A stretch of DNA of 64,000 nt from Sternotherus odoratus (taxonomy: Eukaryota > Chordata > Testudines > Kinosternidae). The stretch is taken from positions 75,389,892 through 75,453,891 of the forward strand of contig JAVMKO010000001.1 in assembly GCA_032164245.1 (NCBI GenBank), read 5' to 3'. A program made the position numbers and the translations under genes. The notes beneath the pieces were generated by a model, which did no database searches, was not told the origin of the DNA, and worked only from the letters and a program-made list of their open reading frames with translations. Below are positions 1 to 11,850 of this stretch, piece by piece (within the stretch, counting starts at the first letter, position 1; each line of letters opens with the position of its first letter).

Positions 1-2223
1 AACCTGAATTTACACTTCTTGGTAAAAAAAAAAAAAGGTTTGACTTAAAATTTTGCCCAACTCTACCCTGTACTTTATTATTCTTGTGTTGTAGGAGGAC
101 AAACAGGAGATCCTGACTGAACTTCCATATGTCATTTTAAATCCCTCTAGCACACTGAATATTTTTCTTTATAGAAATCCTATATCCAAAACACTCATAA
201 AACTTTGATTGGGTGGCAGAATCCAAATCTGGATCTGAATGTCATACAACTGGTTGTTGCATGACATCTTTACAGGTTACATGTTGCAAGAGAGGGGATA
301 AAGGCTATTTCATTCAGTGATCCATAGGATAGGGCAGGAGATAAAATACATGTGGATGTGTGTTTACAGGGGTGAGATGCAAGCATTGCTGAGTTGCATG
401 TGCAGAAGGATCACACACAGAACACAAAGTGGTTCCATGTTTGTCAAAGTTAGTAATCTAAAGTAAAAGCCCCCATTAGTCCCTGCCCTCTCCTTTATGA
501 AATAACAGGAAGGACTTGCAAGGGAATAATGTAATTCATCTTGCTTAAACCTCTTCTAACAGAGAGAATCGGCGAGAAAAAACAACTTTTAATACAGAAA
601 TGGCCTTTAAGATACCAGCGCACCTTATTTGGTATAGAGCAGTATTTTAGCCAATTAAGTTTTGACTCAGCTTCCATTTCAGCCCTTCCTAGTCACACAA
701 GTGTGATGTCAAATTGGCTATTTAGTGTCTCCCCTGCAGCATGCAGGGGGCGGAAGATCCAAATTCTGCATGTACAGTGTCATGTCATAACCAAGTCCTC
801 ATCAGACTCAAAGCTTCCTCTCAGCTCCCGCGTTTCAAAGAGCTCCTACGTTTGCCGGCCGTTATGCATTGGTTTGTATTGTTTGTAAGTATTAATCATT
901 ACTAAATGTTGTACCTTTGTATGTGAGTATTATTTATAGTCATTTCTTAATTATTACCCTTTTAGTTCTTTCTACTTATCAAGCATATTAAGTTTTCCCC
1001 TATTAATTGTAAATTGTGATAAGTTTACTTGTTTTCAATCTAAATTTTCTGCTCTGGTGTGTAAAGCAATTTAAAATAAAACATCATTGTTACGCCTCAT
1101 TTGTGTGTCCACAATTTGCTTAGTGGCTCCTTCCTATCCTGGATTCCGAACTTATACGATATCGCCACAAAGCAGCTTGGTAAATAACAGCCTGCTGTTC
1201 ACATTTACACCTACCCCACATGGCAATCCACAATGTTCAGCTCTCGACAATGGAAATTCTTAAAGAGCTGAAGGAACTGTGTGATGAGAAAAGACTGGAA
1301 AAAAGAAAGATGCCTCACCTGACTACCCAGCCTCCAAGAGAGAATTAAGGGATGGACATGATTCCTATCACCAGCTATCTGAAAGTGAGAACATCCAGGA
1401 ATGAGAGGAATAGTTTTGGCTGGTGCAAGGGGTTATACCTTGGAGAAATGGAATAAAACTGATCAAAGGGGAAACAGGCTGAAATTCAGGAAACATTTCC
1501 TAGACACACACACACTCACGCCCTACCCTTGTGGATGAAAAAACTACCATTTAGGCCCCTTCACTCTTTTATACCCAATTCTCCTTTGACAGCTACTGTT
1601 CTGGAGCTCTATTACCATATTCAGGAGGTAGGCAGCGGGGATATGCAGGGGAGCAGCACAGATGGGTGAGGAAGAGTACACATATTGCTATTGCTCCAGA
1701 AACTATCTGCCAGGAGGGTCCCATGTAATGAATATGGTCAAATGACCCAGCTACCACTCCCAGTGACTACCTACAAACTAACCTGAACATCCCCAGGTTA
1801 CAACACTCGGCATAGCCCTCTGCCTGGTATATGCTAGGTTTCGGGAGTCACACAATGAGGGAAGAAGCTGAATGGCCATGGGACTTGGAGCTGCATTGTG
1901 GAATTCCGGGCCAGCCTAGGTCATTGTCACTTCAAGTGATCCTCCTCTAATGCCTGTTTGGTGACTTATGTGCCATGAGATGGTGGCCTGTCCCACTCCT
2001 AGCAAACAGGAGTGTACATCACAAGAAGATAATCTACCAGGGCAATAATTGGCCATCTCCGCAGAGATGCTAAGCTACTGAATTGCCCAGGTCAAAGCCA
2101 AGGTACACATGCAGAGCATGTGGGGGCGGAGGGGTAGCTTAAATCGATGGTGCTTCTACTGTGCCTATGTTATGGGTAAATGAAAACTTCAGGTTCTTCA
2201 GCATTCAGTTTGGCCTCTTTCAC

Positions 2224-2254
2224 TGATTTGTCACCTGATTTGAGTGACAAATCA
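2224..2254. repeat. Perfect 10-bp inverted repeat
   Basis: TGATTTGTCA at 2,224-2,233 is followed after 11 bases by its exact reverse complement at 2,245-2,254. It could be chance or the remnant of a small MITE. No run of T follows that would suggest a terminator. Confidence 0.6.
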
Positions 2255-3479
2255 ACAGAAAAGTGGATCCACCCAGCCTGACCTTGCCTAGGACTGTGAG
2301 AGTGGCCTTATCTAGACAGACTGCAGTCCTACCACCTCAGGCTGTGGGCTTTCCAGATCTCAAAAGATGAACTAGGTCAGTCTTACTGGGTCCTTCGATG
2401 GGGAAACCACTAAAAAAACAGATGCTATAGAAAGTCATGGTGAGTGACTAAAAGGTGCCCTTCCCGTGTGGTCAGCGTTAAACCAATGCCCCATCATGGT
2501 GTTAGAGGGACACAGCGGTGCTCATCTTCAGCACTCGAACTGGCCATTCCTATTCCCTGCTTACAGAATGAGACCCCTGGACCCTGTGCCCAGCCAGCAG
2601 TCAGACAGCCTTGTGCTGGCAGCTGGCCCCAGATCAGACTATTCCAGTGGAACTCTACATTCTATACTGGTCAAACCAAAGACCTGCAGCCAAGCAGCCC
2701 CAACCTTTGGGCGTTCAAAGTCTAGATTCAGAGCAGGCTACAGCAGGCCAGACCAATCTGTAACAGCTACAGTCTGCAAAACACCCTAGTCCTAAGCATC
2801 CTGTGCCATGAACCCCTCTCAGCTTCCTGCAGCACAGACTGGAAATAGCCGATACTCCCTGGGGATTTGTCTGTCACGTCTGGGCTGAAGTTCTGCAGAG
2901 CCACATCTACTGTTTCATCTCATTTTTCGCAGCCAATCTGGGAGCTCATTCCGTTGAGATCACAACAGATTTTCCAAGCCTACACAGGCAGGGCAGATCC
3001 TTGTCCATATTATGGGGAGGAATAGAGGGGGAGTTTGCTTAAATGCCAAAGCTTGAGCCCGTAAGATGAAATCTCTGCTCAGCTTTGAGGAAGGAACAGT
3101 CAGACTGATGGATAGACCTCATCTTGATGGGGAAAAAGTATAGGCTGGTGAGCCTGCCAGATGAATCTTATTGGTCAAGTGAGAAGGGATGTTGGGTATG
3201 AGGCCAGTGTTATGTCTACCCACAGCATTTCCTGCAGATAACTAACACTGGCCCTAACCGCTTGTACTGCTAAGTTCTGTGCTGTTGATTTCTTGGCCAA
3301 TTCCCTATATTTTCCAGATGCAGCAGCAGAATCTCCAAGACACATGATCAAGAGACTTAGAAAAATGCCCCCCTTCTGACCCCACACTTCAAATCTCAAA
3401 GTAGCACCTCAATCCTACTATTTCTGCACACTACAGTATGACAGGGAAATGCATTGCTTGTACATTCACACAAGTCTGT

Positions 3480-3498
3480 CCCCCCCCCCCCCCCCCCC
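3480..3498. repeat. Poly-C run
   Basis: Nineteen consecutive C bases. This is a simple-sequence run with uncertain length in any assembly, and it is G-quadruplex-prone on the minus strand. Confidence 0.9.
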
Positions 3499-4879
3499 GG
3501 CCCTCTCTTCCATCCCCCATCTCCTAAAGCAGCTGACGCCGCCTTGGAATGAGAGACCCGGGTAGCAGAGACTCTTTGCAGAAGGCAAGCTGGTTTCTAC
3601 GTGGGTGAGACTGTTGTTGCGAGGACTCAAGAGAAGGAGAAAATCTCCTGTTACTAAGCAGGGATCTGAGGGCCGTTGTTGGGGGAGAAGCAGAAGAATT
3701 CCATAAAAGGAAGAATTATTCTGCCTGCAGCCAAACCACCTCAGCTCGGGTCCTGTCAGATCTCTCAACAGGAGCCTCGGCAGGTCTGGTCAGTATTTGG
3801 ATCAGAGCGTCTCACAGTAAAACATGGGATGCTGTGGGAAGTGGAGCCACTGTGCCAAAAAACAGGGCACTGTGCCCACTGTATTAGTCATAAATACGTA
3901 TCCCCAGCATGTTTCTTAGGGTTCTGCTTCTCAGTCAAAAGCAGAAAGTCTGTTGAGATCAAGAAAGTTTTCATTGGTAACCCTGGCATTCTAGCCTAAT
4001 TCCACTGTGGGTAATTAGACTGTGCCTACTTAAACGCCTTCTTCTGTTTTCATTTAGCTACCGAGTTCTTCACTCCCTGTCCTAAGTTGCTCTGTGCTGT
4101 TAAAGTGTCTGTCCACCATGGAAGTGATACTGGATGAGAGATCCCTATGTTATAAAAATCGTAAGGCACTTTGGGATCTTTTGGGAGTGAAAGGAACTGG
4201 TGCAACTGTCAGTTATTAGCAGTAACCATCTCTGGATTCTGAGCACGGAATAAGAACCTCAGAGGAGAGGGAGACCAGAATATATTACATCACCTCCACC
4301 TGCCCGATCCAATGTTGAAGCCAAGAGTTTGAAATAAGTAAAAACGTCAGGGTCGAGGGAATATCAGAATAATCTTAATCAGTCAGTCACTGGGATATGA
4401 CAGCTGTTTAACTACACCCAGCAATGCTACAGAAACGTTTAAGCGAGGAGAAGAATACTGCATCCAGATTAAACAGCTGGGGCAATTTTAGAAAGACAGT
4501 GAAATTGTCTAAATTGAAATTTGGCTGGGAAACTGAGACTAACCCCTCTGCTCATGCAGTAAATGCTCAGAAATCTTCAACGAGCATAAGTTTGAAGGAC
4601 CCCCATGTTTCGGAAGAACCACGGTTCTTCCAATAGAGCATGGCACTAGGACATTGGGGCATTGCAGACTCAGAGGAAGCACACCACCTCCAGAGTCAAC
4701 AGCTTTGCTGTCTACAGCACCCTGGGTTTATCCTGGGGAGTCTCCCACCCAAACACGGTCCAGGCCCAAGACTGCTTCGTTTTTGACTCTGACATGCAGA
4801 GTCAGTATAGCTGCAGACATGACAAAATAGCTAGATTGTTACCTTGTACTCCCTCATCTATCAGTCTGTGTCCATCTGC

Positions 4880-5020
4880 TGTCCCTTGTCTGATACACAG
4901 ATTGGAAGCTCCTTGGGGCAGGCTCTGTCTTTTTTGCTGTTGTTTGTATGGTCCCTAGCACAATGGGATCCTCGTCTATGACAGGTACCCCTAGGCACTA
5001 CACTAATACAAACAATAGAT
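4880..5020 (+). repeat. SINE/L2-like tail fragment
   Basis: The stretch 'GGAAGCTCCTTGGGGCAGG' followed by a T-rich part and 'CCTAGCACAATGGGATCCT' matches the pattern of a very common amniote interspersed repeat tail of MIR or L2 type. It ends in A-rich sequence with AATA units. The exact family cannot be fixed without a repeat library. Confidence 0.5.
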
Positions 5021-6012
5021 AATAGAAAGTGAAGTTCTACAACCCGGCCTCCCATACCCGCCTCCCCAGGACAGTACAAACAATTCACCACCAGTGCACT
5101 TCACTTGGCCTAACTAGACCACTGCTGATTTTCCTCTACGTGCCGATCAGTTCAACTTGCTACAGGCAACTGTGCAGAAAAGACTGAGGGTGTGGAGAGA
5201 ATAGCAAACCAAGGCCCTGCTGCTTTTTGGCTGGGGAAGCGATAACACAGGGGAGCGTGGAGTTTTTCTGCCCTCGGAGGCCAGGAACCGAAGCGCAAAT
5301 GAAGAGTGTATTTAAAGATAGCGCAAATCCTCGATAAAGCCTCTCCGAACGTTGATGAAAATTTCCAAGTGTATCAGGAAGGGAAAGCTGGGGCATATTA
5401 AAGAATAAATCCACAAGGCAGGCAAACGTTGGAGGAGGACAAGGCACGGGCAGCTGGTGTGTGGGTGCTCCTCCAATCAGGGGTGCTATAGGGAAAGAGC
5501 TTTAACCCTTGGAGACTGTTGATATAATTATACAGCCATGTGATTAACCAGCCTGCGTAGGTTCAAGGCATGTGTGCTAGTCCATAGCGGTAGTACTCTG
5601 ATCACTAGGACTACATGGGGTGTTTAAGTGTAGTAGCAACTTAATGGAGGAGCCCCACATCGTGAATGACCTCAGTTGCTGCAGCCCCTGGCTTTCTCCA
5701 GTGCGAGGATAAACAAGACCTGACCCTGGTTAGACTGTGAGATCTGGGTGCGTCATAGCCCCCTGCAGGGTGTAGAACTGCAGCAATGGGGCCTCCAAAG
5801 ATTTCTCTCCCCCGGCCCTGCACTCCCTTTCCCGGAAATGGGTCTGTAATTAAGTCTGAAGTTGTACTGGAGACTTTATATCATCTCAGCAAACCCAGAA
5901 TGTGCTGGTTGGAGACAGAAATTCAATCACAATTAATTAGGCCCCTTCCCAGTCCCTCTGCTGGTGTGGGGAATGTGTGAGGAAGGAGGGGCTCGCTCAG
6001 TCCCACAGATCA
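5021..6012. other. Unrecognised non-coding sequence
   Basis: No gene or repeat family was recognised in this kilobase. Confidence 0.5.
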
Positions 6013-6020
6013 AGTCCAGC

Positions 6021-6144
6021 TACGGTGACCAGATAGCAAGTGTGAAAAATCGGGACTAGGGGTGGGGAGTAATAGGAGCCTATATAAGAAAAAGATCCAA
6101 AAATTGGGACTGTCCCTATAAAATCGGGACATCTGGTCACCCTA
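6021..6144 (+). mobile_element. 'GGGTGACCAGAT' MITE, copy 1 (hAT-like)
   Basis: A 124-bp non-autonomous DNA element with terminal inverted repeats, TACGGTGACCAGAT at the left and ATCTGGTCACCCTA at the right. It is flanked by an exact 8-bp duplication AGTCCAGC at 6,013-6,020 and 6,145-6,152. An 8-bp duplication is the rule for hAT transposases. The interior holds the 'AATCGGGAC' and 'GGAGCCTATATAAG' motifs shared with copies at 15.5, 31.0 and 63.6 kb. It has no coding capacity. Confidence 0.85.
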
Positions 6145-6152
6145 AGTCCAGC

Positions 6153-7352
6153 CCCACTTGTATGAAAATACCACAGTGGGGCCCTCCAGGGTTCTTTTTC
6201 CAACTTTGGGGGTTTGTTATTTGTTTAGGGGGAAAAGCAGCCTCCAGAGAGAAAAAGGACCAGCTCAGAGAAGCCGGAAGGAGCCCAGCGAGGGCACATT
6301 TATTTGCTTTACAAGGAATAGCAAATGAAAAAGCTGAAGCCCCTGGGCACGTCCCACTCCTGGAAGGGACAGGGGTCCGGATTTGTGTGTCTGATCCTCC
6401 CTGAGCTCAGGGAGACCCTGCAGAGGTTTGGCGAGGGATATGCAATCAGCCCACGCCCGCTCCAGCCACACAGCCCGAGCCCCAGCTCTTTGGCCTTAAA
6501 AGTTTTTGCTCTTCAATGCTGAGCAGGCAGCAGCAGAGAGCAGAACACTGGGAACGGGGAGCACAAAGTCCTGAGGCCTTATTTGGAAAAACCCTGCGAG
6601 GGGAGCAAAAGTGTGCTGCGCTATATACACGGCAGGAGCATAGTATGCTCCACGGCAGCACGGGCCAGAGCCCAGCTAGGCACAGGAGCTGCAGTAGGCA
6701 GGGTGGGGGAAGGAAAGCCAAGGGCTGTCACAAAAGTCCAGTTAGTAACAGCCAAGCAAAGACTGCTCAGGCCAGTCACAGGGCGTGCAGTAAAGCAGGC
6801 AGCCAGGAGATGGGAAAACGTGGCTGCCCTGCAGGGACTCAAGAGCATGAGTGCCGGCCTCAGGACAGGCTGTCAAGAACCAGGGCACACACCCCAGATT
6901 AGAGATCTCACAAGCATTTCGGTTTCACCAGCAAATTATCGAGTGTGAATTCCTCAGCCACTGTGGCAGTCTGAACATAGACAGTCGCCTTGGGTAGGTA
7001 ACCCTGCCTTGGTCCCATACACCACAAGTCACAGCAATACTCAGGTCAGTGGCAATCCCAATGGACCAGTCTCCTCCCCCAGGTCAATTACACTGGAGAT
7101 CTCGCCCTAAACACAACATGTGTAGCCAACCCTACAATAACCTATCTAGAGATTCGTTCTACAGGGAAAGGAAACGAGAGAGCTATTTACAGGGTTAAAG
7201 CAGGTACACACATGTACACACAAATGAGTTCAGATCTTAACTTTCAAAAAGTAATAGATGATTCTATAATAAGCGAGCTCTATGTCCATTAGGGCTAACC
7301 CAGGCTAGGCAGCGGGGGATCCCCTACTTATACTAAGAAAACCGTGCCCCTC
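6153..7352. other. Unrecognised non-coding sequence
   Basis: No supportable gene. Overlapping open frames of up to 128 codons on both strands at 6,265-6,950 show no domain that I recognise. Confidence 0.5.
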
Positions 7353-7634
7353 AGGGTATGTCTCCACGGCAACAAGATACCCCTGGCTGGCCCATGCCAG
7401 TCACCTTGTGCTTGCAGAGTTGAGGCTGTGGGGCTGTTTCATTGCTGTGGACATTTCTAAGCTTAGTCTGGAGACCAGGCTCTGGGAGGTGGGAAGGGCC
7501 CAGAACTTGGTCTCCAGCCTGAGTCCAGAAGTCTTCAGAACAATGAAACAGCCCCACAGCCTAAGCCTCATGAGCACAAGTCAGCGGGCATGGGCCAGCC
7601 AAAGGTTTTTCTTTGTTGTGTGGACATGCTCTTA
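7353..7634. mobile_element. Palindromic 'GGTATGTCTACAC' MITE, copy 1
   Basis: A ~280-bp element whose halves are inverted copies. 'AGGGTATGTCTCCAC' on the left faces 'GTGGACATGCTCTTA' on the right, and inner blocks 'GGCTGGCCCATGCCAG' and 'GGCATGGGCCAGCC' also face each other. 'GGGGCTGTTTCATTG' and 'CAATGAAACAGCCCC' are a further exact inverted pair. The same plan is seen at 46,632-46,907. It is non-coding, and the superfamily (Harbinger-like or hAT-like) is uncertain. Confidence 0.75.
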
Positions 7635-8616
7635 GAGTCCAAGCAGCGCAGAGCTACAGTTCCTCCTTGTTACGGGGTTTCATTCCCTTCCCCGTTTGTG
7701 CTTTGAGCGGCAAACTCAGCTGATGAGAGGAATTCACTTGCATGACTCATCTTCACAGAGGAGAGTAAACAACAAAGACTTTTGTCCTCTTTAATGTTCC
7801 ACACTAGTCTGTGTGGTGTTGATGGGCCTTCCTTGTGGGGTAGGACATAACACCATCTGTTGGCGATGAGGATTTCACACTAGTTAATGTCTCTCTCCTG
7901 CCTGGTGATTTACAGTCACAGAGGCTTACAGTGCAAATGCTCAGATATTACCTTATAATATGGGAGACAGAGGATACGGGTGAGATCAATGCAGGCAGAA
8001 ACTCACAAGGATTTAATAAAGTCACAACACATTTTTATAACTCCAATACCTATTTTAGAAACATGGACACACAAGTGAGCCAGACGTACTGCCAGTCTGT
8101 GTTTGTCAGTGTTCAGTGAAGACCTGGGGACCTTGGCGTGAGCTAGTACCTGGTCTGCCAGTGTCACAGTGACAGTAAAGTGATGGGGAGCAGACCCTTC
8201 TGGGAGTGAGACAGGCAGGGAAGCAGCAGAGAATGGGATGTCTTGATTATGGACTAGTGACTAGAGTCAAATTGATGCTCCTGAGAAGACCATGCTGAGT
8301 TTAGCTGCTAGGCGGATGTGCCCTGTCTCCCCTTAGCAGCTGCTAATCACTGAAATTTTCTTAATGGCACTGTAGGAATTGCTGTGCAGTATCCGTGCAG
8401 TGTCTGCAGTGTGCAGTGTCTGCTACAGCTCATGGCTCTGTCCACAGGCTGTAGCACAGCGATAACTAGAACCTGGAGCATCACCATGCTGGAGTGGGAT
8501 CCCTGACCAGTCTGCATAGGTCCCAATATTCCAGACATGCTGCTGGGCAAAAGACAACTGCAGTGCTGAGCTGGGAAAGTCATCCGGAATACACTGGGTT
8601 TGCCTACTGCCATTTA
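7635..8616. other. Unrecognised non-coding sequence
   Basis: No gene or named repeat was recognised. A short degenerate 'GTGCAGTGTCTGC' repetition lies at about 8,390-8,430. Confidence 0.5.
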
Positions 8617-8908
8617 TCATAGAATCAAAGAATATTACGGTTAGAAGGGACCTCTGGAGGTCATCTAGTCCAACCCCCTGCTTAAAGCAGGACCCAATTA
8701 TATCATCCCAGCCACGGCTTTGTCAAGCCTGACCTTAAAAACCTCTAAGGAAGGTGATTCTACCGCCTCCCTAGTTAACCCATTCCAATGCTTCACCACC
8801 CTCCTAGTGAAAAAGTTTTTTCTAATATCCAATCTAAACCTTCCCAACTGCAACTTGAGACCATTACTCCTTGTTCGGTCATCTGCTACCATTGAGAACA
8901 GTCTAGAA

Positions 8909-9813
8909 CAGTGGTCGCCAACCTTTTGGTCCCCACGGACCACTAAAGTCAAAATTTTGAATCCCGCGGACCACTAACACCGCAGCCCCCCCCCCCGAGC
9001 GGCGCGGCTTCCCCCCCCCCTGCTCGAGCGGCGCGGCCCCCCCCCTGCTCGAGCGGTGCGCCCCCCCCCGCTCGAGCGGCGCGGCTTCCCCCCCCCCCGC
9101 TCGAGCGGCGCGGCTCCCCCCCCCCCCCCCCCCGCTTGACGGGCATGGGCCCCCCCGGCTCCACAGACGCGGCGCGGGCCCCCCGCTCAACCGGCACGGG
9201 CTCCCCCCGCCTCAGAAGCGCGGCGCGGCCCCCCCCCCCCCGGCCTCAGCGGCGGCGCGGCTCGGACCCCCGGCCTCAGCGGCTTGGACCCCCCTCCCCC
9301 CAGCCTCAGCGGTGGCGCGGCTCGGACCCCCGGCCTCAGCGGCTCGTACCCCCCTCCCCCCCGGCCTCAGTGGCGCGGCTCGGACCCCCGGCCTCAGCGG
9401 CTCGGACCCCCCTCCCCCCGGCCTCAGCGGCTTCGCGGCGCGGCTCGGACCCCCGGCCTCAGCGGCTCGGACCCCCCTCCCCCCGGCCTCAGCGGCTTCG
9501 CGGCGCGGCTCGGACCCCCGGCCTCAGCGGCTCGGACCCCCCTCCCCCCGGCCTCAGCGGCGTGGCTCAGCCTCAGCGGCGCAGCGCAGCCCCCCAGCTT
9601 CAGCGGCGTGGCTCGGACCCCCCGGCTCGCGCGGCACAAGACGGGAGGCAGTAGCGAGCCAGCGCTTGCTGGCCGCCGGGGACGGGGCGGGACAGGCGCC
9701 TGCAGCCTCTTGCCTGCCCAGAGGGGCGGCCATGAGGGAGCCCGGCGCCGCGGACCACCCGAATTTTCCCGCGGACCACCAGTGGTCCGCGGACCACCGG
9801 TTGGCGACCGCTG
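8909..9813. mobile_element. Non-autonomous hAT with GC-rich minisatellite
   Basis: A 905-bp element bounded by CAGTGGTCGCCAACC and GGTTGGCGACCGCTG, 15-bp terminal inverted repeats with one mismatch. An exact 8-bp duplication GTCTAGAA flanks it at 8,901-8,908 and 9,814-9,821, which identifies a hAT insertion. Subterminal 'GCGGACCACTA' and 'GTGGTCCGCGGACCACC' motifs are also inverted. The centre has no transposase and consists of very GC-rich tandem repeats. Open frames of up to 200 codons across it are products of base composition. Confidence 0.93.
8980..9600. repeat. GC-rich minisatellites inside hAT
   Basis: Two blocks. At 8,985-9,135 units of roughly 30-40 bp repeat 'GCTCGAGCGGCGCGGC' separated by C-runs. 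At 9,235-9,600 units repeat 'CGGACCCCCGGCCTCAGCGG' with 'CTCGGACCCCCCTCCCCCC' variants. Unit copies are very similar, suggesting recent expansion by slippage or unequal exchange. Confidence 0.9.
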
Positions 9814-9821
9814 GTCTAGAA

Positions 9822-10700
9822 CCATCCTCTTTAGAACGCCTTTTCAGGTAGTTGAAAACAGCTATCAAATCTCCCCTCAGTCTTCTCTTCTGTAGACTAA
9901 ACAATCCCAGTTCTCTCAGCCTCTCCTCATAAGTCATGTGCTCCAGGCCCCTAATCATTTTTGTTGCCCTTCTCTGGACTCTTTCCAATTTTTCCACATC
10001 CTTCTTGTAGCATGGGCCCCAAAATTGGACACAGTACTCCAGATGAGGCCTCGCCAATGTCAAATAGAGGGAAACAATCACATCCCTCGATCTGCTGGCA
10101 ATGCCCCTACTTATACAGCCCAAAATGCCGTTAGCCTTCTTGGCAACAAGGGCACACTGTTGTCTCATATCCAGCTTCTCATCCACTGTAATTCCTAGGT
10201 CTTTTTCTGCAGAACTGCTGTTTAGCCATTCAGTCCCTAGTCTGTAGCAGTGCATGGGATTCTTCCGTCCTAAGTGCAGGACTCTGCACTTCTCCTTGTT
10301 GAACCTCATCAAATTTCTTTTGGCCCAGTCCTCTAATTTGTCTAGGTCCCTCTGTATCCTATCCCTACCCTCCAGTGTATCTACCACCCCTCCCAGTTTA
10401 GTGTCATCTGCAAACTTGCTGAGGGTGCAGTCCACACCATCCATTGATAAAGATATTGAATAAAACCGGCCCCAGGACCGACCCTTGGGGCACTCCGCTC
10501 GATACCGGCTGCCAACTAGACATGGAGCCATTGATCACTCCTGTTGAGCCCGACAATCCAGCCAGCTTTCTATCCACCTTATTGCCCATTCATCCAGCCC
10601 ATACTTCTTTAACTTGCTGGCAAGAATATTGTGAGAGACCATATCAAAAGCTTTGCTAAAGTCAAGTACATCCACTGCTTTCCCCTCATCCACAGACCAA
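9822..10700 (-). pseudogene. CR1 reverse transcriptase, frameshifted remnant
   Basis: Reading leftwards, the protein remnant carries RT block A (LDFSKAFDMVSHN near 10,660), then '[18 protein letters not shown]' (about 10,500-10,450), then the catalytic 'FADDTKLGG' (about 10,420-10,395). The thumb-like C-terminal part with '[16 protein letters not shown]' and '[18 protein letters not shown]' follows. These pieces lie in different frames, with one shift near 10,445 and an in-frame stop after 'CRAQQE' near 10,530, so no functional enzyme is encoded. The endonuclease domain is absent. The FADD pair is intact. The frame runs on into the inserted hAT, so codons left of 9,822 are not CR1. Confidence 0.92.
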
Positions 10701-10705
10701 CTACG

Positions 10706-11079
10706 CCCGACAACTGTAATACAACATCACAGATTTTGTTCACAAGATCACAAGCCACTCAAAATCCAGCCACCTGTAGCTCCACTAGCATTTGTCCCTG
10801 ATAGGAACACCTCTCCACTCCTGTACTGGGGGGGTACGTGGTACAGCCTCCACTGGCTGGCTTCAGTTTACCTTTTCCGTCGGTGGTGGGGACATATTCC
10901 CAGAGGCAGAAGGCCAGGCTGTCCCTTCCCAAAGGTGACCACCCATCCTTTACTCTTTGCTGTACCCCTTCCCTCTCTGTGTTTGGTTCACCTCCGTGTG
11001 GAGGGCCAGCCCAAAACCTATGCACCACTGAAATCCAAGGGTGAAATCCTGGCTCCACTGCAATCAATAGCAGAATTCT
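10706..11079. other. Unrecognised non-coding sequence
   Basis: Nothing recognised between the 5' truncation of the CR1 and the MITE fragment that follows. Confidence 0.45.
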
Positions 11080-11163
11080 TGACTACATTACTCAAGGGTG
11101 TGGATCGTTCACACCCCTGAGCCATGTAGTTACACTACATTTCCTAGTGTAGACCAGGCCTTA
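11080..11163 (+). mobile_element. Harbinger-type MITE, right-end fragment
   Basis: The sequence 'GTGTGGATCGTTCACACCCC' followed by 'AGTGTAGACCAGGCCTTA' is the right end of the same family whose complete copy ends at 13,165. The left end was not found, so this is a truncated copy. Confidence 0.65.
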
Positions 11164-11229
11164 GTCTGGGAGGGTTGGGCTCTTCCAAATAGTGTCAGGT
11201 CTCAACAGGCAGACAGGTGGTTGCCAAGT

Positions 11230-11760
11230 AGTCTTCTTGCCCTACGTAGTGGAGGATGCTGGGGATGATATCCTGGGAAAAACTCCAGTTGAGTAAGGAA
11301 GAAAAAAGGAACAGTGAGAAGGTGAAGAAAGCCTTTGATGCTGGATTTATTGGGAGGCATGATGTGATGTATGAGAGATTTAACGAGCGTTCTCAAGAAC
11401 CAGCTGAGACTGCCAAGTCCTTCGGAGCAGTTGTGCAGAGCCTGGCCGAGCACTGCAAATTCACGCTGCTCCAGAAAGAGTTTATATGAGGTAGGATCAT
11501 TATGGGCCTAAGAGAGAAGCAGCTGTCGGGCTGCCTCCAACTCAACCCCAGACTGACATTGGCAAAAACAGAAGCAGGAACAAATCAAGACTCAGCAATA
11601 AGGAAAAAGGAGAAAGCATCATGGGGAAGTGGTGGGGCTGAGCTCACCAGCGGCAACTCTCATCAACATCAAGAGAGGAATCCCAGAAGCGCCGGATACA
11701 CCACTATGCACCACAGACAAAAAGCAGCCATAGATCTAGCTTCACCAGCTCGGTAAACTA
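11230..11760 (+). pseudogene. Ty3/Gypsy-type gag relic
   Basis: A plus-strand frame from about 11,256 resembles the capsid region of vertebrate Ty3/Gypsy-type retrotransposons. It has 'VKKAFDAGFIGRHDVMYERF', then 'RSQEP', 'LAEHC', and, after a stop, 'GRIIMGLREKQLSGCLQ' and 'LTLAKTEA', which fit the family's 'IRDRIVVGIRD..LSE.LQ...LTL' pattern in order. An in-frame TGA at 11,487-11,489 sits at the usual arginine position. The same frame then stays open to 11,756, where a degenerate cysteine-poor remnant of a zinc knuckle may lie. No LTR, protease or pol sequence was seen next to it, so this is either a fragment or, less likely, a former domesticated gag. Confidence 0.7.
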
Positions 11761-11824
11761 GATTTATGGCTGCTTTGCATTGCTGGAACAACATACAATA
11801 GCCAGAGCGAATCAGTTAGTTCAC

Positions 11825-11850
11825 ACCCCCCCCCCCCCCCGTCCCCCCAT
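11825..11850. repeat. Poly-C run
   Basis: A C-run broken by a single GT and preceded by 'TTCACA'. Simple sequence only. Confidence 0.85.

Larger units (their letters stand above)
1..4870. other. Unrecognised non-coding sequence
   Basis: I recognise no gene or repeat family here. The open frames are short, overlap on both strands and resemble nothing known to me. A small exact hairpin lies at 2,224-2,254 and a run of 19 C at 3,480-3,498. Confidence 0.5.
8617..10705 (-). mobile_element. CR1 LINE, 5'-truncated, split by a hAT
   Basis: Minus-strand chicken-repeat-1 type non-LTR retrotransposon. The 3' end is at 8,617 (TCATAGAATCA, the usual CR1 terminal motif inverted), next to the typical 'GGTCATCTAGTCCAACCCCCTGC' region. 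It runs to about 10,705, where recognisable reverse-transcriptase sequence stops, so it is 5'-truncated. A hAT element at 8,909-9,813 interrupts it. Removing that element and one copy of its 8-bp duplication rejoins the CR1. Both the 3' UTR and the C-terminal half of the RT are present. Confidence 0.93.

Noticed and set aside
6265..6950. Cluster of overlapping frames as a host exon
   Set aside because: There is no recognised domain, both strands are equally open, and no convincing splice-site framework is visible.
9136..9895. Long overlapping frames rich in Pro, Arg, Ser and Gly
   Set aside because: They lie in the GC-rich minisatellite of a hAT, are open on several frames at once and follow the repeat unit. 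They are compositional artefacts.
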